NCBI RefSeq assembly: GCF_009604455.1
Contig: NZ_WEGL01000002.1
Span: 1,300,827 to 1,364,826, forward strand
Direction: 5' to 3'
Source of the DNA: Streptomyces sp. RB17
GTDB taxonomy: Bacteria > Actinomycetota > Actinomycetes > Streptomycetales > Streptomycetaceae
DNA length: 64,000 nt
Position 1 is the first letter of the stretch. The number at the start of each line of letters is the position of its first letter. The notes below the pieces were generated by a model that searched no databases, was not told where the DNA came from, and saw only the letters and a list, made by a program, of their open reading frames with translations. This document shows positions 17,567 through 26,136 of the stretch, piece by piece. Both the position numbers and the translations under genes were made by a program.

Positions 17567-20500
17567 TCAGCGCACGACGACCAGGGAGCTGCCTGTGATG
17601 CCGCCGGAGGTCACCGAGACGGTGACGGTGCCGGAGCGATGGGCGGTCAGGGCTCCTGTGGACGGGTCCACAGAAGCGACCTTGGGGTTGCTCGACGTCC
17701 AGGCGTGGGACGCCGGATCCGCGATCGGGATGGTGAGCGGGGCGATGTTGTCGCCGGTGATCTGGTCTCCCGTCGCGGTCAGGGTGACGTGGTCGCCGTT
17801 CGCGATCGGGTCCTTGGGACCGTTGACGGTGATCGACGCGAGGGCGGGCTCGACGGAGTACTGCAGGTCACCGTCGTCGCCGATCCGGAGCAGGCCGAAG
17901 TGGTAGATGCCGCCCTGGTCGGCAGGGGCGTAGGCCGGCATGCCGAGGTCCGCGAAGGTGAACTGGGGGATGCCGCCCTCGGCGGTGGTCACGCTCTCAC
18001 CCTCGGGGTTGAGAATCTGCTCGGCGAAGCCGCGGGCGTGGCCGTACAACATGATCACGTGCTGCTTCGGGTGCGTCTGCTGGTAGCGCTGCACGAGCCG
18101 CAGGTACATCTGCGCCTCCCAGCGGTCCGTGAACTGGCTGTTCGCGGCCGGGTGGGGGTCGTACGCGGGCATGTGCGTGATGACCAGCACGTCCTTGGCG
18201 GTGGTGTCCGTCAACTGCCGGACGAGCCACGGGTACTGGGCGCCCGAAGGGTCCTGGAACGGGTCCGAGGACTGCAGGCTGCCGTGCGAGTTGTCGGTGA
18301 CGATCATCCGCGCCGCGCCCTGGGTGTAGGCGTAGTGGGTGTCGCCGAAGGCGTCGCTGTAGTTGCCGTTCTCGGCGTCGGCACCCTGGGTGATCTCGTG
18401 GTTGCCGACGATGTCGCGCTCGGGGATGCCGAGGGCGTCCATCTTGGACTTGGCGTACTGCAGGTCCGCCGGCTTGCCGTCGTCGGACATGTCGCCGAGG
18501 AACTGGGCGGCGTCCGGCCGCGCCTGCGGGGTGAGGGTGGGCAGCCGCTTGGTGATGGAGTCCATCACGTTGCTGCTGACCGAACCCGGGTCGCTTGCGA
18601 GCATGTGCGCGTCGTCGCCGGCGAGGAGGGTGGTGCCCTTCTTGGCGAAGTGCGCGGAGTCCTCCTCGAAGGACAACCAGTCCGGGTTCTTCGGGATCGC
18701 GTGGTATGCGGGCGCGGTGACCGGCCGCGGCGAGTACAGCGCCTGAAGGCCCCCGACGTTGAGCGAGCCGCCGTAGGAGGTGCTCGGGCTGATCGCCAGG
18801 AAGTCGATGAAGCTGATGGTCAGCGGGAACTGCATGCCCGCCGGCAGCTGAGCGACCGCCAGGTGCCAGTCCTTCCAGGTCACGTACGTCGGGTAGAGGG
18901 TGGTCGATGACCCGTTGACGCCGATGTACTTCTCCGCGAGCTCGATGCCGTTGCCGTCACCCTTGATCCACACACCGATGCCGGTGGGCACCTGGCCGTT
19001 GTCGGTGTCGGTCTTCAGAGTGGCCTTCGGCGAGAGCACCAGCTGCTTGACGCCGGCACCTGCCGGCATCGAGTAGTCGAGCTTGAGCGATCCGGATTCG
19101 GTGGAACCCGGCGGGACGACACCGGGGTCCGCGCTCAGGGTGGCGGGCTTGCCGGTGGTGTTGTTGCTGAGCCGCCAGACGTCGAGGCTGCTCATCGGAT
19201 CGATGGTCTTGCTGACGCTGCCGACGGCGACGGACGCGGTGGCGGTGGCGCCGGCGACCGTGGCGCTCACGTCGGCGAGACCGCCCTTGTCGGCGTCCGC
19301 GGTGAACAGGCCGTGCGAGTCGACGCTGCCCAGATTGTCCGGGCCGACCTTCCAGGTGGCCGCCTCAGCGGGGATCTGCACCTCGCCGCCGCCCTTGACG
19401 GTTCCCGACAGGGCGAGTTGCTGGGTGGCGCCGTTGTCCAGGTCGGCCTTGTCGGGCGTGACCGTGAGCGTGTCGAGCTTGCCGACGACCTCGAGCTTCT
19501 CGGAGGTGAAGGCCTTGCCGTTGGAGGCGATGATCCGGCCGGTGCCGGTAAGGTGCGCGGTGAGCTTGCCGTCCTCGTACGTGGCGAGGCCGGCGGGCTC
19601 GACCCGGACGTGGGCCGTGCCGGCGGCCGGGTTGGCGAACCGGTCGACGGAGTACACCGAGAGCGGGATGGAACCGCCGGCGACGGTGGTGACCGCCTTG
19701 CCGCCGTTCACCCTGACCTGGACGGCAGGTCCGGCCTCCTTGGCGGTGGAGTAGAAGAAGATGCCGTCGGCCACCGGACGCTCCGTGTTGCCGGGCAGGT
19801 CGGACGGCGTGTTGACGACGTCGGCCCGGTCGGCGCCGGGGGCGCGGCTGACCATCCCTGTGGAGCCGCCGCCGTCGAAGAGCAGCGCGGTGTAGGCGCC
19901 GTGGGCGACCAGGTAGCCGGCGGCCTGCTCCGGCGTCACACCGAAGGCCGTGGAGGCGCCGCCGTGGCCGTCGATGGCGACGACGATGGCGTGCTTGCCG
20001 TCCTTGGTGATGCCGACGGCGGTCTCCGGGTTGGCGCCGCTCGGCGGGGTGCCGGTCGGGTCCTGGTAGACCTTGCCGTCCTTCACCAGCATGTCGACAC
20101 CGCTGATCAGCTGGGTGACATCGTTATCGGGGGACAACTGCGTGGTGATGCCCACCGTGTCACCCGTGTGCAGGGTGTCGCCCAGCCACTGACCGCCGTC
20201 GCCGGCACCGAGGAGACCGAGCCGGCCGGTGGTCAGCCGCGGCACGGTGGTGACACCGGCCTGCACGTCGTCCACGACGAAGCCGCCGTCGGTGGAATGG
20301 CCGATGACCAGAGTGGAGGGCTTGGAAAGGCCCGGTGTCTCGCCAAGGTCGGCGGTGACTTCGGTGATGCCACCGGACGCCACGTCGTTCACGGTGTTCA
20401 CCGAGGTCAGCGAGCGGGTCGCGGTGCCGTCGGTGATCGTGCCGGAAAAGGTTTCCGGCCCCATCACCATGGTGCCGTCGGGCTTGACGCCCAACTGGGA

Positions 20501-21016
20501 GGCGAATCCCGGCTTGGGGCTCTTCAGTATGTGTCCGTTGGAGATGATGCCGCCGAGCGGCCGCCCGCTGGCGTGGATCTCGAAGTAGTCCCCGTTGACA
20601 CCCGCCACCGCGTGGGTGCGACCGGCCATCGACGACGGGGTTTCGTCCGCCGGGTTGGTGAGGGTGTCGCCGGCCTCGACCATTCCGACCCGCAGGTTCG
20701 AGTCTGTCAGGTCGGCCTTGAGTACCTGGATGTGCTGACGGCCGCCCATGGTGTCGTAGGTCTCGCTGTAGTGCTGCAGACCACGGGTGACGGTCTGGGC
20801 CGGCGTCCGGGTGTAGTCCACCACCAGCGGCCAGTTCTCCGGTGTGTCCGGGAGCCAGTCCGGGGTGACGGCATGGCCGTGCGTGGCCGTGTCGGCGCCG
20901 GAACCGAAAGCGGGTCCCGCTGCTGTCACGGCGCCGGCGAACGTCAGCGCCGCCGCGGCTGCCACTGCGGTACGCCGAAATCCGGCTCCCGCAGGTCTCT
21001 TCGCGCTCAATGTCAT
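17567..21016 (-). CDS. Secreted phosphodiester glycosidase fused to a calcineurin-type phosphoesterase
   Basis: The product is 1149 residues. Residues 1-42 form a signal peptide. Residues about 60-420 are a phosphodiester glycosidase (NAGPA/DUF2233) domain: VAGVNGDYF, VGITKDGKHAIVVAIDGHGG and ALLFDGGGSTGMV are its landmarks. A stretch of Ig-like and jelly-roll-like beta domains follows (about 430-780). Residues about 785-1045 are a metallophosphoesterase: DAH, FLGDMSDD, GNHE, THMPAYDPH and YGHARGF supply the usual metal-binding blocks, except that the last GHxH has Arg instead of His. A BIG2-like domain ends the protein. NAGPA-type enzymes remove sugar 1-phosphate caps; with a phosphoesterase attached the protein could strip sugar-phosphate polymers such as teichoic acids, releasing phosphate. 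That role is inference. It is a single gene with a terminator after it. Confidence 0.85.
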   Translation of the reverse strand: MTLSAKRPAGAGFRRTAVAAAAALTFAGAVTAAGPAFGSGADTATHGHAVTPDWLPDTPENWPLVVDYTRTPAQTVTRGLQHYSETYDTMGGRQHIQVLKADLTDSNLRVGMVEAGDTLTNPADETPSSMAGRTHAVAGVNGDYFEIHASGRPLGGIISNGHILKSPKPGFASQLGVKPDGTMVMGPETFSGTITDGTATRSLTSVNTVNDVASGGITEVTADLGETPGLSKPSTLVIGHSTDGGFVVDDVQAGVTTVPRLTTGRLGLLGAGDGGQWLGDTLHTGDTVGITTQLSPDNDVTQLISGVDMLVKDGKVYQDPTGTPPSGANPETAVGITKDGKHAIVVAIDGHGGASTAFGVTPEQAAGYLVAHGAYTALLFDGGGSTGMVSRAPGADRADVVNTPSDLPGNTERPVADGIFFYSTAKEAGPAVQVRVNGGKAVTTVAGGSIPLSVYSVDRFANPAAGTAHVRVEPAGLATYEDGKLTAHLTGTGRIIASNGKAFTSEKLEVVGKLDTLTVTPDKADLDNGATQQLALSGTVKGGGEVQIPAEAATWKVGPDNLGSVDSHGLFTADADKGGLADVSATVAGATATASVAVGSVSKTIDPMSSLDVWRLSNNTTGKPATLSADPGVVPPGSTESGSLKLDYSMPAGAGVKQLVLSPKATLKTDTDNGQVPTGIGVWIKGDGNGIELAEKYIGVNGSSTTLYPTYVTWKDWHLAVAQLPAGMQFPLTISFIDFLAISPSTSYGGSLNVGGLQALYSPRPVTAPAYHAIPKNPDWLSFEEDSAHFAKKGTTLLAGDDAHMLASDPGSVSSNVMDSITKRLPTLTPQARPDAAQFLGDMSDDGKPADLQYAKSKMDALGIPERDIVGNHEITQGADAENGNYSDAFGDTHYAYTQGAARMIVTDNSHGSLQSSDPFQDPSGAQYPWLVRQLTDTTAKDVLVITHMPAYDPHPAANSQFTDRWEAQMYLRLVQRYQQTHPKQHVIMLYGHARGFAEQILNPEGESVTTAEGGIPQFTFADLGMPAYAPADQGGIYHFGLLRIGDDGDLQYSVEPALASITVNGPKDPIANGDHVTLTATGDQITGDNIAPLTIPIADPASHAWTSSNPKVASVDPSTGALTAHRSGTVTVSVTSGGITGSSLVVVR

Positions 21017-21235
21017 TGAGGGGTTCCTTAACGGGCATGCCTCCGGTGGGCACCGGATCGCTCACCAACCGCACACCGCCTCGGCGGATCACAGGTTTCC
21101 GTTCCGGGTGAGGCAGATGACCATCAGAGCGCTTCACCTCAGCAGCCGGTCGAATCGCGTTCACCTTCGGCTCCTTCGACCGGCCCTCGGGGGCAGTTGC
21201 TTCAGGCGGGTACGGCAACGGCGTGACCGCAGGTA

Positions 21236-21390
21236 CCGGCGATGCCGCGGGATCCGGCACGTGCTCCCCGAGACGGGGGGTCACAACGCGGCCCGCCGCA
21301 AGCGTGGTTCACGCGGCGGGCACCCGCCGGCCTCTACGAGGCCCGCTACCGGGCGCGCAACTCGCTGGAGTGTGCGATCAACTGGTGGGG
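21236..21390 (+). pseudogene. IS5-family transposase C-terminal fragment
   Basis: RGIRHVLPETGGHNAARRK and RGSRGGHPPA lie in one frame, and YEARYRARNSLECAIN in the next, which is the order near the end of an IS5 DDE transposase. The rest of the element is missing. Confidence 0.65.
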
Positions 21391-21611
21391 TGGCCAGGAT
21401 GTCGTAGTGGCCGGCGTTGGGCAGGACGGCCAACTGAGCACTGGAACGGCCGAACCGTTGAAGCCCGCATCCCTCAACCCGCAGCCGAGCAGGGCGAAAC
21501 CTCCACTATGTGCGCGGGCCGGACAGCATCGGCGGCACCGAAGACCAGTGGGGTTGGCATGGTGATGGCGATGCGGGCCCGGCCGCTTCGGCTGGAGTGA
21601 CCAATGCTGGA

Positions 21612-21800
21612 CACGGGCCCGGATCGCTGAGATCGTGCTCCGCCGGTTTGGCGTCGATTACACCTGACTGGGTCGGATCTGCTGCTGCACCGGATCGACT
21701 GGAGCGTGCAGTTCCTCTCTCGCAAGGCCACTGTGCGGGACGAGACGAAGATCGCCGTCTGGAAGGACGAGCAGTGGCCCGTCACAGAAAGAGGTGCGGA
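21612..21800 (+). pseudogene. IS630-family transposase N-terminal fragment
   Basis: RARIAEIVLRRFGVDYT, followed after a stop and frameshift by LLLHRIDWSVQFLSRKATVRD and IAVWKDEQWPV, matches the second helix-turn-helix region of IS630 transposases. The catalytic core is absent. Confidence 0.65.
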
Positions 21801-22085
21801 CTCTTCGTGTCCGCGCCGTTTGCGCTCAGCGCGGGTACTGCCCGCATGGATCCTTCGTGGAACGGGATCGGAGCACACATCACACGTCCGTGGAACCGGA
21901 CGCTTGCCATCCGTCGGGCCGGGGCCGGTCTTCCCGCCGGCCCTGGGCTTGGCACGTGCGCCGTCGGATGCGCCCGCGATATGGCCGCCGCTCTGGCGGA
22001 CGCGCGTAGAGCTCTGGCATCATCTCCTGGCACCACCTGCACAGCCGCCCCGTAGGAAGCACGGCCAATCGCAGGAGGCTCCCCC

Positions 22086-22583
22086 GTGAAGGTTCGCTCT
22101 GCACTGACCGCTCTCGCCCTTGTCGTCGCCCCCGGTGTCGCGGTCCTCGGCACCGCCACCGACGCCTTCGCCGTCACCAAGATCAGTCAGGCCGCCGCGA
22201 CCCAGATGTTCCGCGACGCGGGCATCACCTGGTCGTCCTCCGGTAACTGCTCCGACCGCTACAACGCGACCTGTACCTCCTTCGAGCAGCTCAACCTCGC
22301 CACCGCCCAGGGCGCCCAGACCCTCAAGCGCGCCAGCGGCTGTGCCCTCAACATCACCGGCGGCACCGAGGTCGGGCACGCTTCGGGCACGTATTCGCAC
22401 TGGAACGGCTACAAGCTGGACTACAGCAAGTACACCTGCATCGGGAACTACATCAAGAGCAACTTCACCTACTCCGGGCTGCGCGGGGACGGTTACCCGA
22501 TGTGGACGTCGGGTGCCGGCAACGTCTACACCGACGAGGGAAGCCACTGGGACGTTCTGTACTACAACTGCGGCGGCTGCTGA
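22086..22583 (+). CDS. Small secreted protein with M15-type (HxxxxxxD...ExxH) metal-binding pattern
   Basis: A GTG start has AGGAGG just upstream; the product is 165 residues. Residues 1-29 are a signal peptide ending DAFA. The mature part has eight Cys residues, which fits an extracellular disulfide-bonded protein. The motif SHWNGYKLD (His and Asp seven apart) followed by DEGSHWDV (Glu and His three apart) has the spacing of zinc ligands and catalytic residues in M15 D,D-peptidases (HxxxxxxD and ExxHxD-like). I infer an M15-like cell-wall peptidase or an inactive relative; the overall sequence is shorter than VanX/VanY types. It could equally be a secreted hypothetical protein with another role. 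A strong hairpin follows the gene. Confidence 0.65.
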   Translation: MKVRSALTALALVVAPGVAVLGTATDAFAVTKISQAAATQMFRDAGITWSSSGNCSDRYNATCTSFEQLNLATAQGAQTLKRASGCALNITGGTEVGHASGTYSHWNGYKLDYSKYTCIGNYIKSNFTYSGLRGDGYPMWTSGAGNVYTDEGSHWDVLYYNCGGC

Positions 22584-22609
22584 GCCGCGGCCCTGCGTTG
22601 CGCGAACAA

Positions 22610-22645
22610 TCCGGACGGCGGCTGCTCGAACTGCCGCCGTCCGGA
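22610..22645 (+). terminator. Hairpin after the M15-like gene
   Basis: TCCGGACGGCGGC (22610-22622) pairs perfectly with GCCGCCGTCCGGA (22633-22645), loop ten bases, starting 27 bp after the stop. Confidence 0.8.
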
Positions 22646-23257
22646 CGGTCGTTGGCCCCCTGACAGCGGCTCGGACTGCCGGGGCATGCCCGGCGTCATA
22701 CTGGACGCCCTGCCGGGAGGCGGGGTCCGTGCACCTGAGGTGACTGAGGAGGCGCTCGGGAGGGCGGGCCTGCGGCAGCAGCAGGCGTGGGGTTCGACGG
22801 CGCGGTGGGCGAGGTCGGCGCGGTAGGGAGTGGGGCCGCCTCCGTTCCACATGACCTGGCCTACCTCGCCCTCGAGCGAGCCGCCGATGCCCGGCCCGGC
22901 GCAGCGTACTCCCTCGCCGAACGCGCCGACGGGACCCCGGGCCGGGTTGCGGCCTCCCCGGTCCTGGCACCGGCCGAGGCCGCCGACGCACCCGAGGATG
23001 CGGCCCAGCGGGCCGACGACGGACTCGAACGCATCCCCGCCACCAGACTTCGTTCCACCGCCCAGACGGGCTTGCCCACCTGACCGAAACGCTGCCCGAA
23101 CGCGACGGCGCCCCCCGCGTCCTTCTTGGTGACGGTGAAGACGGTCGGAAGCAGCTGCGATGTCGCCAGACCTGCCGGATGGTCCTGCCGCGTAACCGGG
23201 CCACAGGGTCACAGGGCTGTGCTCCTGGCCGCTCGCGTACATCTCCCGCGCTGACGC
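22646..23257. other. Intergenic 0.6 kb, nothing recognised
   Basis: Open frames on both strands are Arg/Ala/Gly-rich with no known domain. A decayed gene is possible, but none could be supported. Confidence 0.4.
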
Positions 23258-24091
23258 TTAGTGTTCCTGGGCCGTAGGGCGAACCATGATCTCGTTGATC
23301 GCGGCATGCGGGGGCTGAGTGACCATGAAGGTGATGGCACGGGCGATGTCTTCGGCGTGCAGCCAAGCGTTCTGCGGCAAGCCACGGGAGGCAGCGGATC
23401 CGGGTCCGGTCGCCATCTCCGTCACCGTCAGGCCCGGTTCGATCAGGCCCACCCGGATGCCCCTTCCTGTCACCTCCTGACGCAGGGCCTCACTGAACGC
23501 GCCCACCGCGTGCTTCGTCGCTGAATAGATACCATTGTTCCTACGCACCACCCGGCCCCCGACCGAGCTGACGTTCACGAGATCAGCGACCCCGCGTGGG
23601 CCGTTTGCTGCTGCGCGGAGCAGGTGTGGCAACGCCGCTTGTGACAGGTGCAGGACGGCGTTGAAGTTGAGGTCGACCATCCGTTTCCAGTCGGCGGGGT
23701 CGCCGCCCTCGATGGTGCCCATGGCTACGAAACCGGCGTTGTTCACGAGCACGTCCAACCGCGCGAAGCAATCCACGGCGTCCTCGATGGCCCGACGCGC
23801 CTGCGCTGCGTCTCCAAGGTCGGCGGTGAGAACGCTGCACGAGCCACCGCGATCGCGGATCGCTGCGGCCAGTTCCTCCAGCCGCTCCGTACGACGGGCG
23901 ACCACTGCCACAGCGGCGCCCTGCCGAGCCAGCGACACGGCGGTGGCCGCACCGATGCCGCTGGACGCGCCCGTCACCAGCGCCGCACACCCCGCCAATG
24001 GCCCATCGCCATCGGCGACGCCGGCGCCTGCTGCCGTATCGCTTTGATCCGCAGCTGCCGCGTGCCTGCCGTTCGGATCCCTCACACTCAT
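23258..24091 (-). CDS. SDR-family NAD(P)-dependent oxidoreductase
   Basis: The product is 277 residues with an AAGGG site before the ATG. After a polar 30-residue lead it shows the classical short-chain dehydrogenase features in order: TGASSGIG at residues 40-47 (cofactor loop), ARRTERL after beta 2 (Arg favouring NADP), LVNNAGF, NVSSVGGRVVRR with the catalytic Ser, and YSATKHAVGAFSEALRQEV with catalytic Tyr and Lys. The downstream VGLIEPGLTVTEM matches the classical YdfG-like group. The substrate is unknown. An IS5 fragment ends only about 15 bp upstream of the start, so the native promoter may have been replaced. Confidence 0.9.
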   Translation of the reverse strand: MSVRDPNGRHAAAADQSDTAAGAGVADGDGPLAGCAALVTGASSGIGAATAVSLARQGAAVAVVARRTERLEELAAAIRDRGGSCSVLTADLGDAAQARRAIEDAVDCFARLDVLVNNAGFVAMGTIEGGDPADWKRMVDLNFNAVLHLSQAALPHLLRAAANGPRGVADLVNVSSVGGRVVRRNNGIYSATKHAVGAFSEALRQEVTGRGIRVGLIEPGLTVTEMATGPGSAASRGLPQNAWLHAEDIARAITFMVTQPPHAAINEIMVRPTAQEH

Positions 24092-24104
24092 GATCGCCCT
24101 TCAT

Positions 24105-24330
24105 AGGTCATTCCGCCCAGGTAGATCGTCGCGGAATTCTCGGAGCGGGTGGCGATGCCGCGCCACTGTTTCAGGCGGTTGATGCACCGCTCGACGGCGT
24201 TGCGCTGCTGGTAGACCGCCCGGCCGAAAGAAAGCGGCCTGTCGCCCCGCCGCGCCGCAGCCGATGATCGCGCTGATCCGCCGGAACGGGGATCACCGTC
24301 CGGATACCGCGCCTACGCGGATTGTTCCGC
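24105..24330 (-). pseudogene. IS5-family transposase C-terminal fragment
   Basis: PRRRGIRTVIPVPADQ lies in one frame and VYQQRNAVERCINRLKQWRG, IATRSENSATIYLGG in another, the order of an IS5 C-terminus. It shares the same family of endings as the relic at 4.8-5.3 kb. Confidence 0.7.
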
Positions 24331-24453
24331 GAGGCGCTGGGTGAGCATGACGGCGCTCCAGTTGTAGCTCGCGTTCCTCGTAGCGCACGGTCTGCCGGGC
24401 AACGGCCGGGTGGCGCTTGGCGGTTGCGGCGGGTTCGCGCGTAGGGTGCCGGC

Positions 24454-25386
24454 ATGATCGCGATGCCGGGGGAGTTCGCACGGAGCACCGTCGACCGCGA
24501 GGGGGAGAGCGGATCGGCGTGGCTCGCCGAGCTGCCCGGGATCGTGGAGGAGTTGCTGGGGCGCTGGGGGTGCGTGCCGGATGGCGCGGTCATGCACGGG
24601 GGCGTCGGCGTCATCGTTCCGGTACGGCGGCGGGCTGGGGAGAGCGCTGTGCTGAAGGTGTCGTTTCCGCATCCCGGCAACGTCCATGAGCCGGATGCCT
24701 TCGTTGCGTGGGGCGGGTGCGGCGCCGTACTGCTGCATGAGCGGGACGACGAGCGGTTCGCGATGCTGCTGGAGCGGGTTCAACCATCGACCCTGGCGGA
24801 GGTCGAGGACGGCGACGAGGTGATGACGGTCGCCGGGCGGCTCAGTCGTCGCCTGGCCATCCCCGCACCGCCCGGCCTTCCCCGGCTGCGTGAGCAGGCC
24901 GATGCCTGGGAGGAGCAGCTGTGCACCGACGGCGAGGCGCTGACGCATGCGCTGCCGCGTCAGGTGCTGGATGCAGCTGTGGCGACCGTCCGGGAGCTGG
25001 GTCGGGCCCAGCCGGACACCCTCATCCATGGTGACCTCCATGCCCGGAACATCCTGCGTGCCGGCCGAGAGCCGTGGCTGGCTGTGGACCCCAAAGGGTA
25101 TGCAGGAGATCCCGCCTACGACGGCGGCACGCTGCTGAAGTCCCGCGCGCTGACGCTCCTCGCAGCCGATGACCTGCGCAGGGCTGTCCATCGCGTGTTG
25201 GACGTCTTCGCCGAGGCCGCAGAACTCGACCGTGAACGCGTCCAGCGGTGGGCGCAGTTCCATGCCGTCCAGGCCGCGTTCTGGGGCCGCCGTCACGGTT
25301 TTCGCATCGCCCGCAGCGGACCACGGCTGGACTGGCTCACTGAATTCGCCGACCGCCTGGCGGAGTTGCTCACCGAACGCTCGTAG
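24454..25386 (+). CDS. Aminoglycoside/hydroxyurea phosphotransferase family kinase (APH fold)
   Basis: The product is 310 residues. The N-lobe contains GGVGVIVPVRRRAGESAVLKVSFP with the ATP-binding Lys. The catalytic loop is LIHGDLHARNIL (Asp as base) and the metal site is AVDPKGYAGDPAYD. The DPKG form of the second motif is typical of the APH(6)/streptomycin and hydroxyurea phosphotransferase group. It could give resistance to an aminocyclitol or phosphorylate another small molecule. It is a single gene following an IS5 fragment. Confidence 0.85.
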   Translation: MIAMPGEFARSTVDREGESGSAWLAELPGIVEELLGRWGCVPDGAVMHGGVGVIVPVRRRAGESAVLKVSFPHPGNVHEPDAFVAWGGCGAVLLHERDDERFAMLLERVQPSTLAEVEDGDEVMTVAGRLSRRLAIPAPPGLPRLREQADAWEEQLCTDGEALTHALPRQVLDAAVATVRELGRAQPDTLIHGDLHARNILRAGREPWLAVDPKGYAGDPAYDGGTLLKSRALTLLAADDLRRAVHRVLDVFAEAAELDRERVQRWAQFHAVQAAFWGRRHGFRIARSGPRLDWLTEFADRLAELLTERS

Positions 25387-25469
25387 AGCGTGACGGTGCC
25401 GGCCTGGTGCGGTGGGGGGACGAGTGCGGCCAGGTGTTGATCACCGTGAGTTGTGGGTACTGGCGATGA

Positions 25470-25720
25470 GATGGTGGCCCCAGGTCACAGAGATCCCACT
25501 CGGTGGCGGCAGGCGTTCGCGGCGGCCCTGGGCCGCATCGCGGGCCCGTTCGCCCGATACGGACCGCGCCTGCGAGCCGCACGGTTGGTGCTGGGCCTGC
25601 CGGACCTGCTCCGCAAGAACTGCTGGACGATCGCCGAGTGGGCCGGGGAGATCGGCCAGCACGGTATGAAGCATCCGTTGTGCCGGGCCGTCTGGGATGC
25701 AGGGCCCGCAACGGTTAGGG
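25470..25720 (+). pseudogene. IS701-family transposase N-terminal fragment
   Basis: RQAFAAALGRIAGPFARYG, RLRAARLVLGL, LLRKNCWTIAEWAGEIGQHG and LCRAVWDAG follow the IS701 N-terminus with small indels. The catalytic domain is missing. Confidence 0.65.
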
Positions 25721-26136
25721 CGCTCGGGAATCGGCGGAGACAGCGGAGCCACCCACATCGTCCCGTGCATCTTCGTCACCGGGCAGGCGCCCGAGCTGGT
25801 CGTCTCGGCCGAGGGAACATCATCCACAACGCTTACCCAACCGACTCGTCCGGTAGCTGAAGGGAATGCTGTCGAGCCTGTCCGGCAAGGCCCGTCCGGC
25901 ACGGCTGGGGCGGCTCGATGCCTCCACGCGCAATCCTGCTTCCCGCACAGCCCGTCGACGACTGGATCACCTACCGAGAGCTGGTAAGCGCCGTGCTCGC
26001 CCACACCGGCGGCTACAGCGCGGAGCCGGCCGAGAATACTCTGCGCACCGTCCTGCTGACGTGCTGCGCTATGACCGAACCAGGCCGGCCGCCTACCCCC
26101 ACGACCGCACGTTCACCGACGACGACATCGGCCTGA
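25721..26136. other. Intergenic region, nothing supported
   Basis: A short frame near 25.92-26.14 kb (WITYRELVSAVLAHTGGYSA) looks protein-like but has no clear start or family and may be a gene fragment. Confidence 0.35.

Noticed and set aside
17456..21019. Long rightward open frames (484 and 568 codons) over 17.5-21.0 kb
   Set aside because: Antisense to the phosphodiester glycosidase gene; Val/Gly/Arg repeats typical of antisense frames in Streptomyces.
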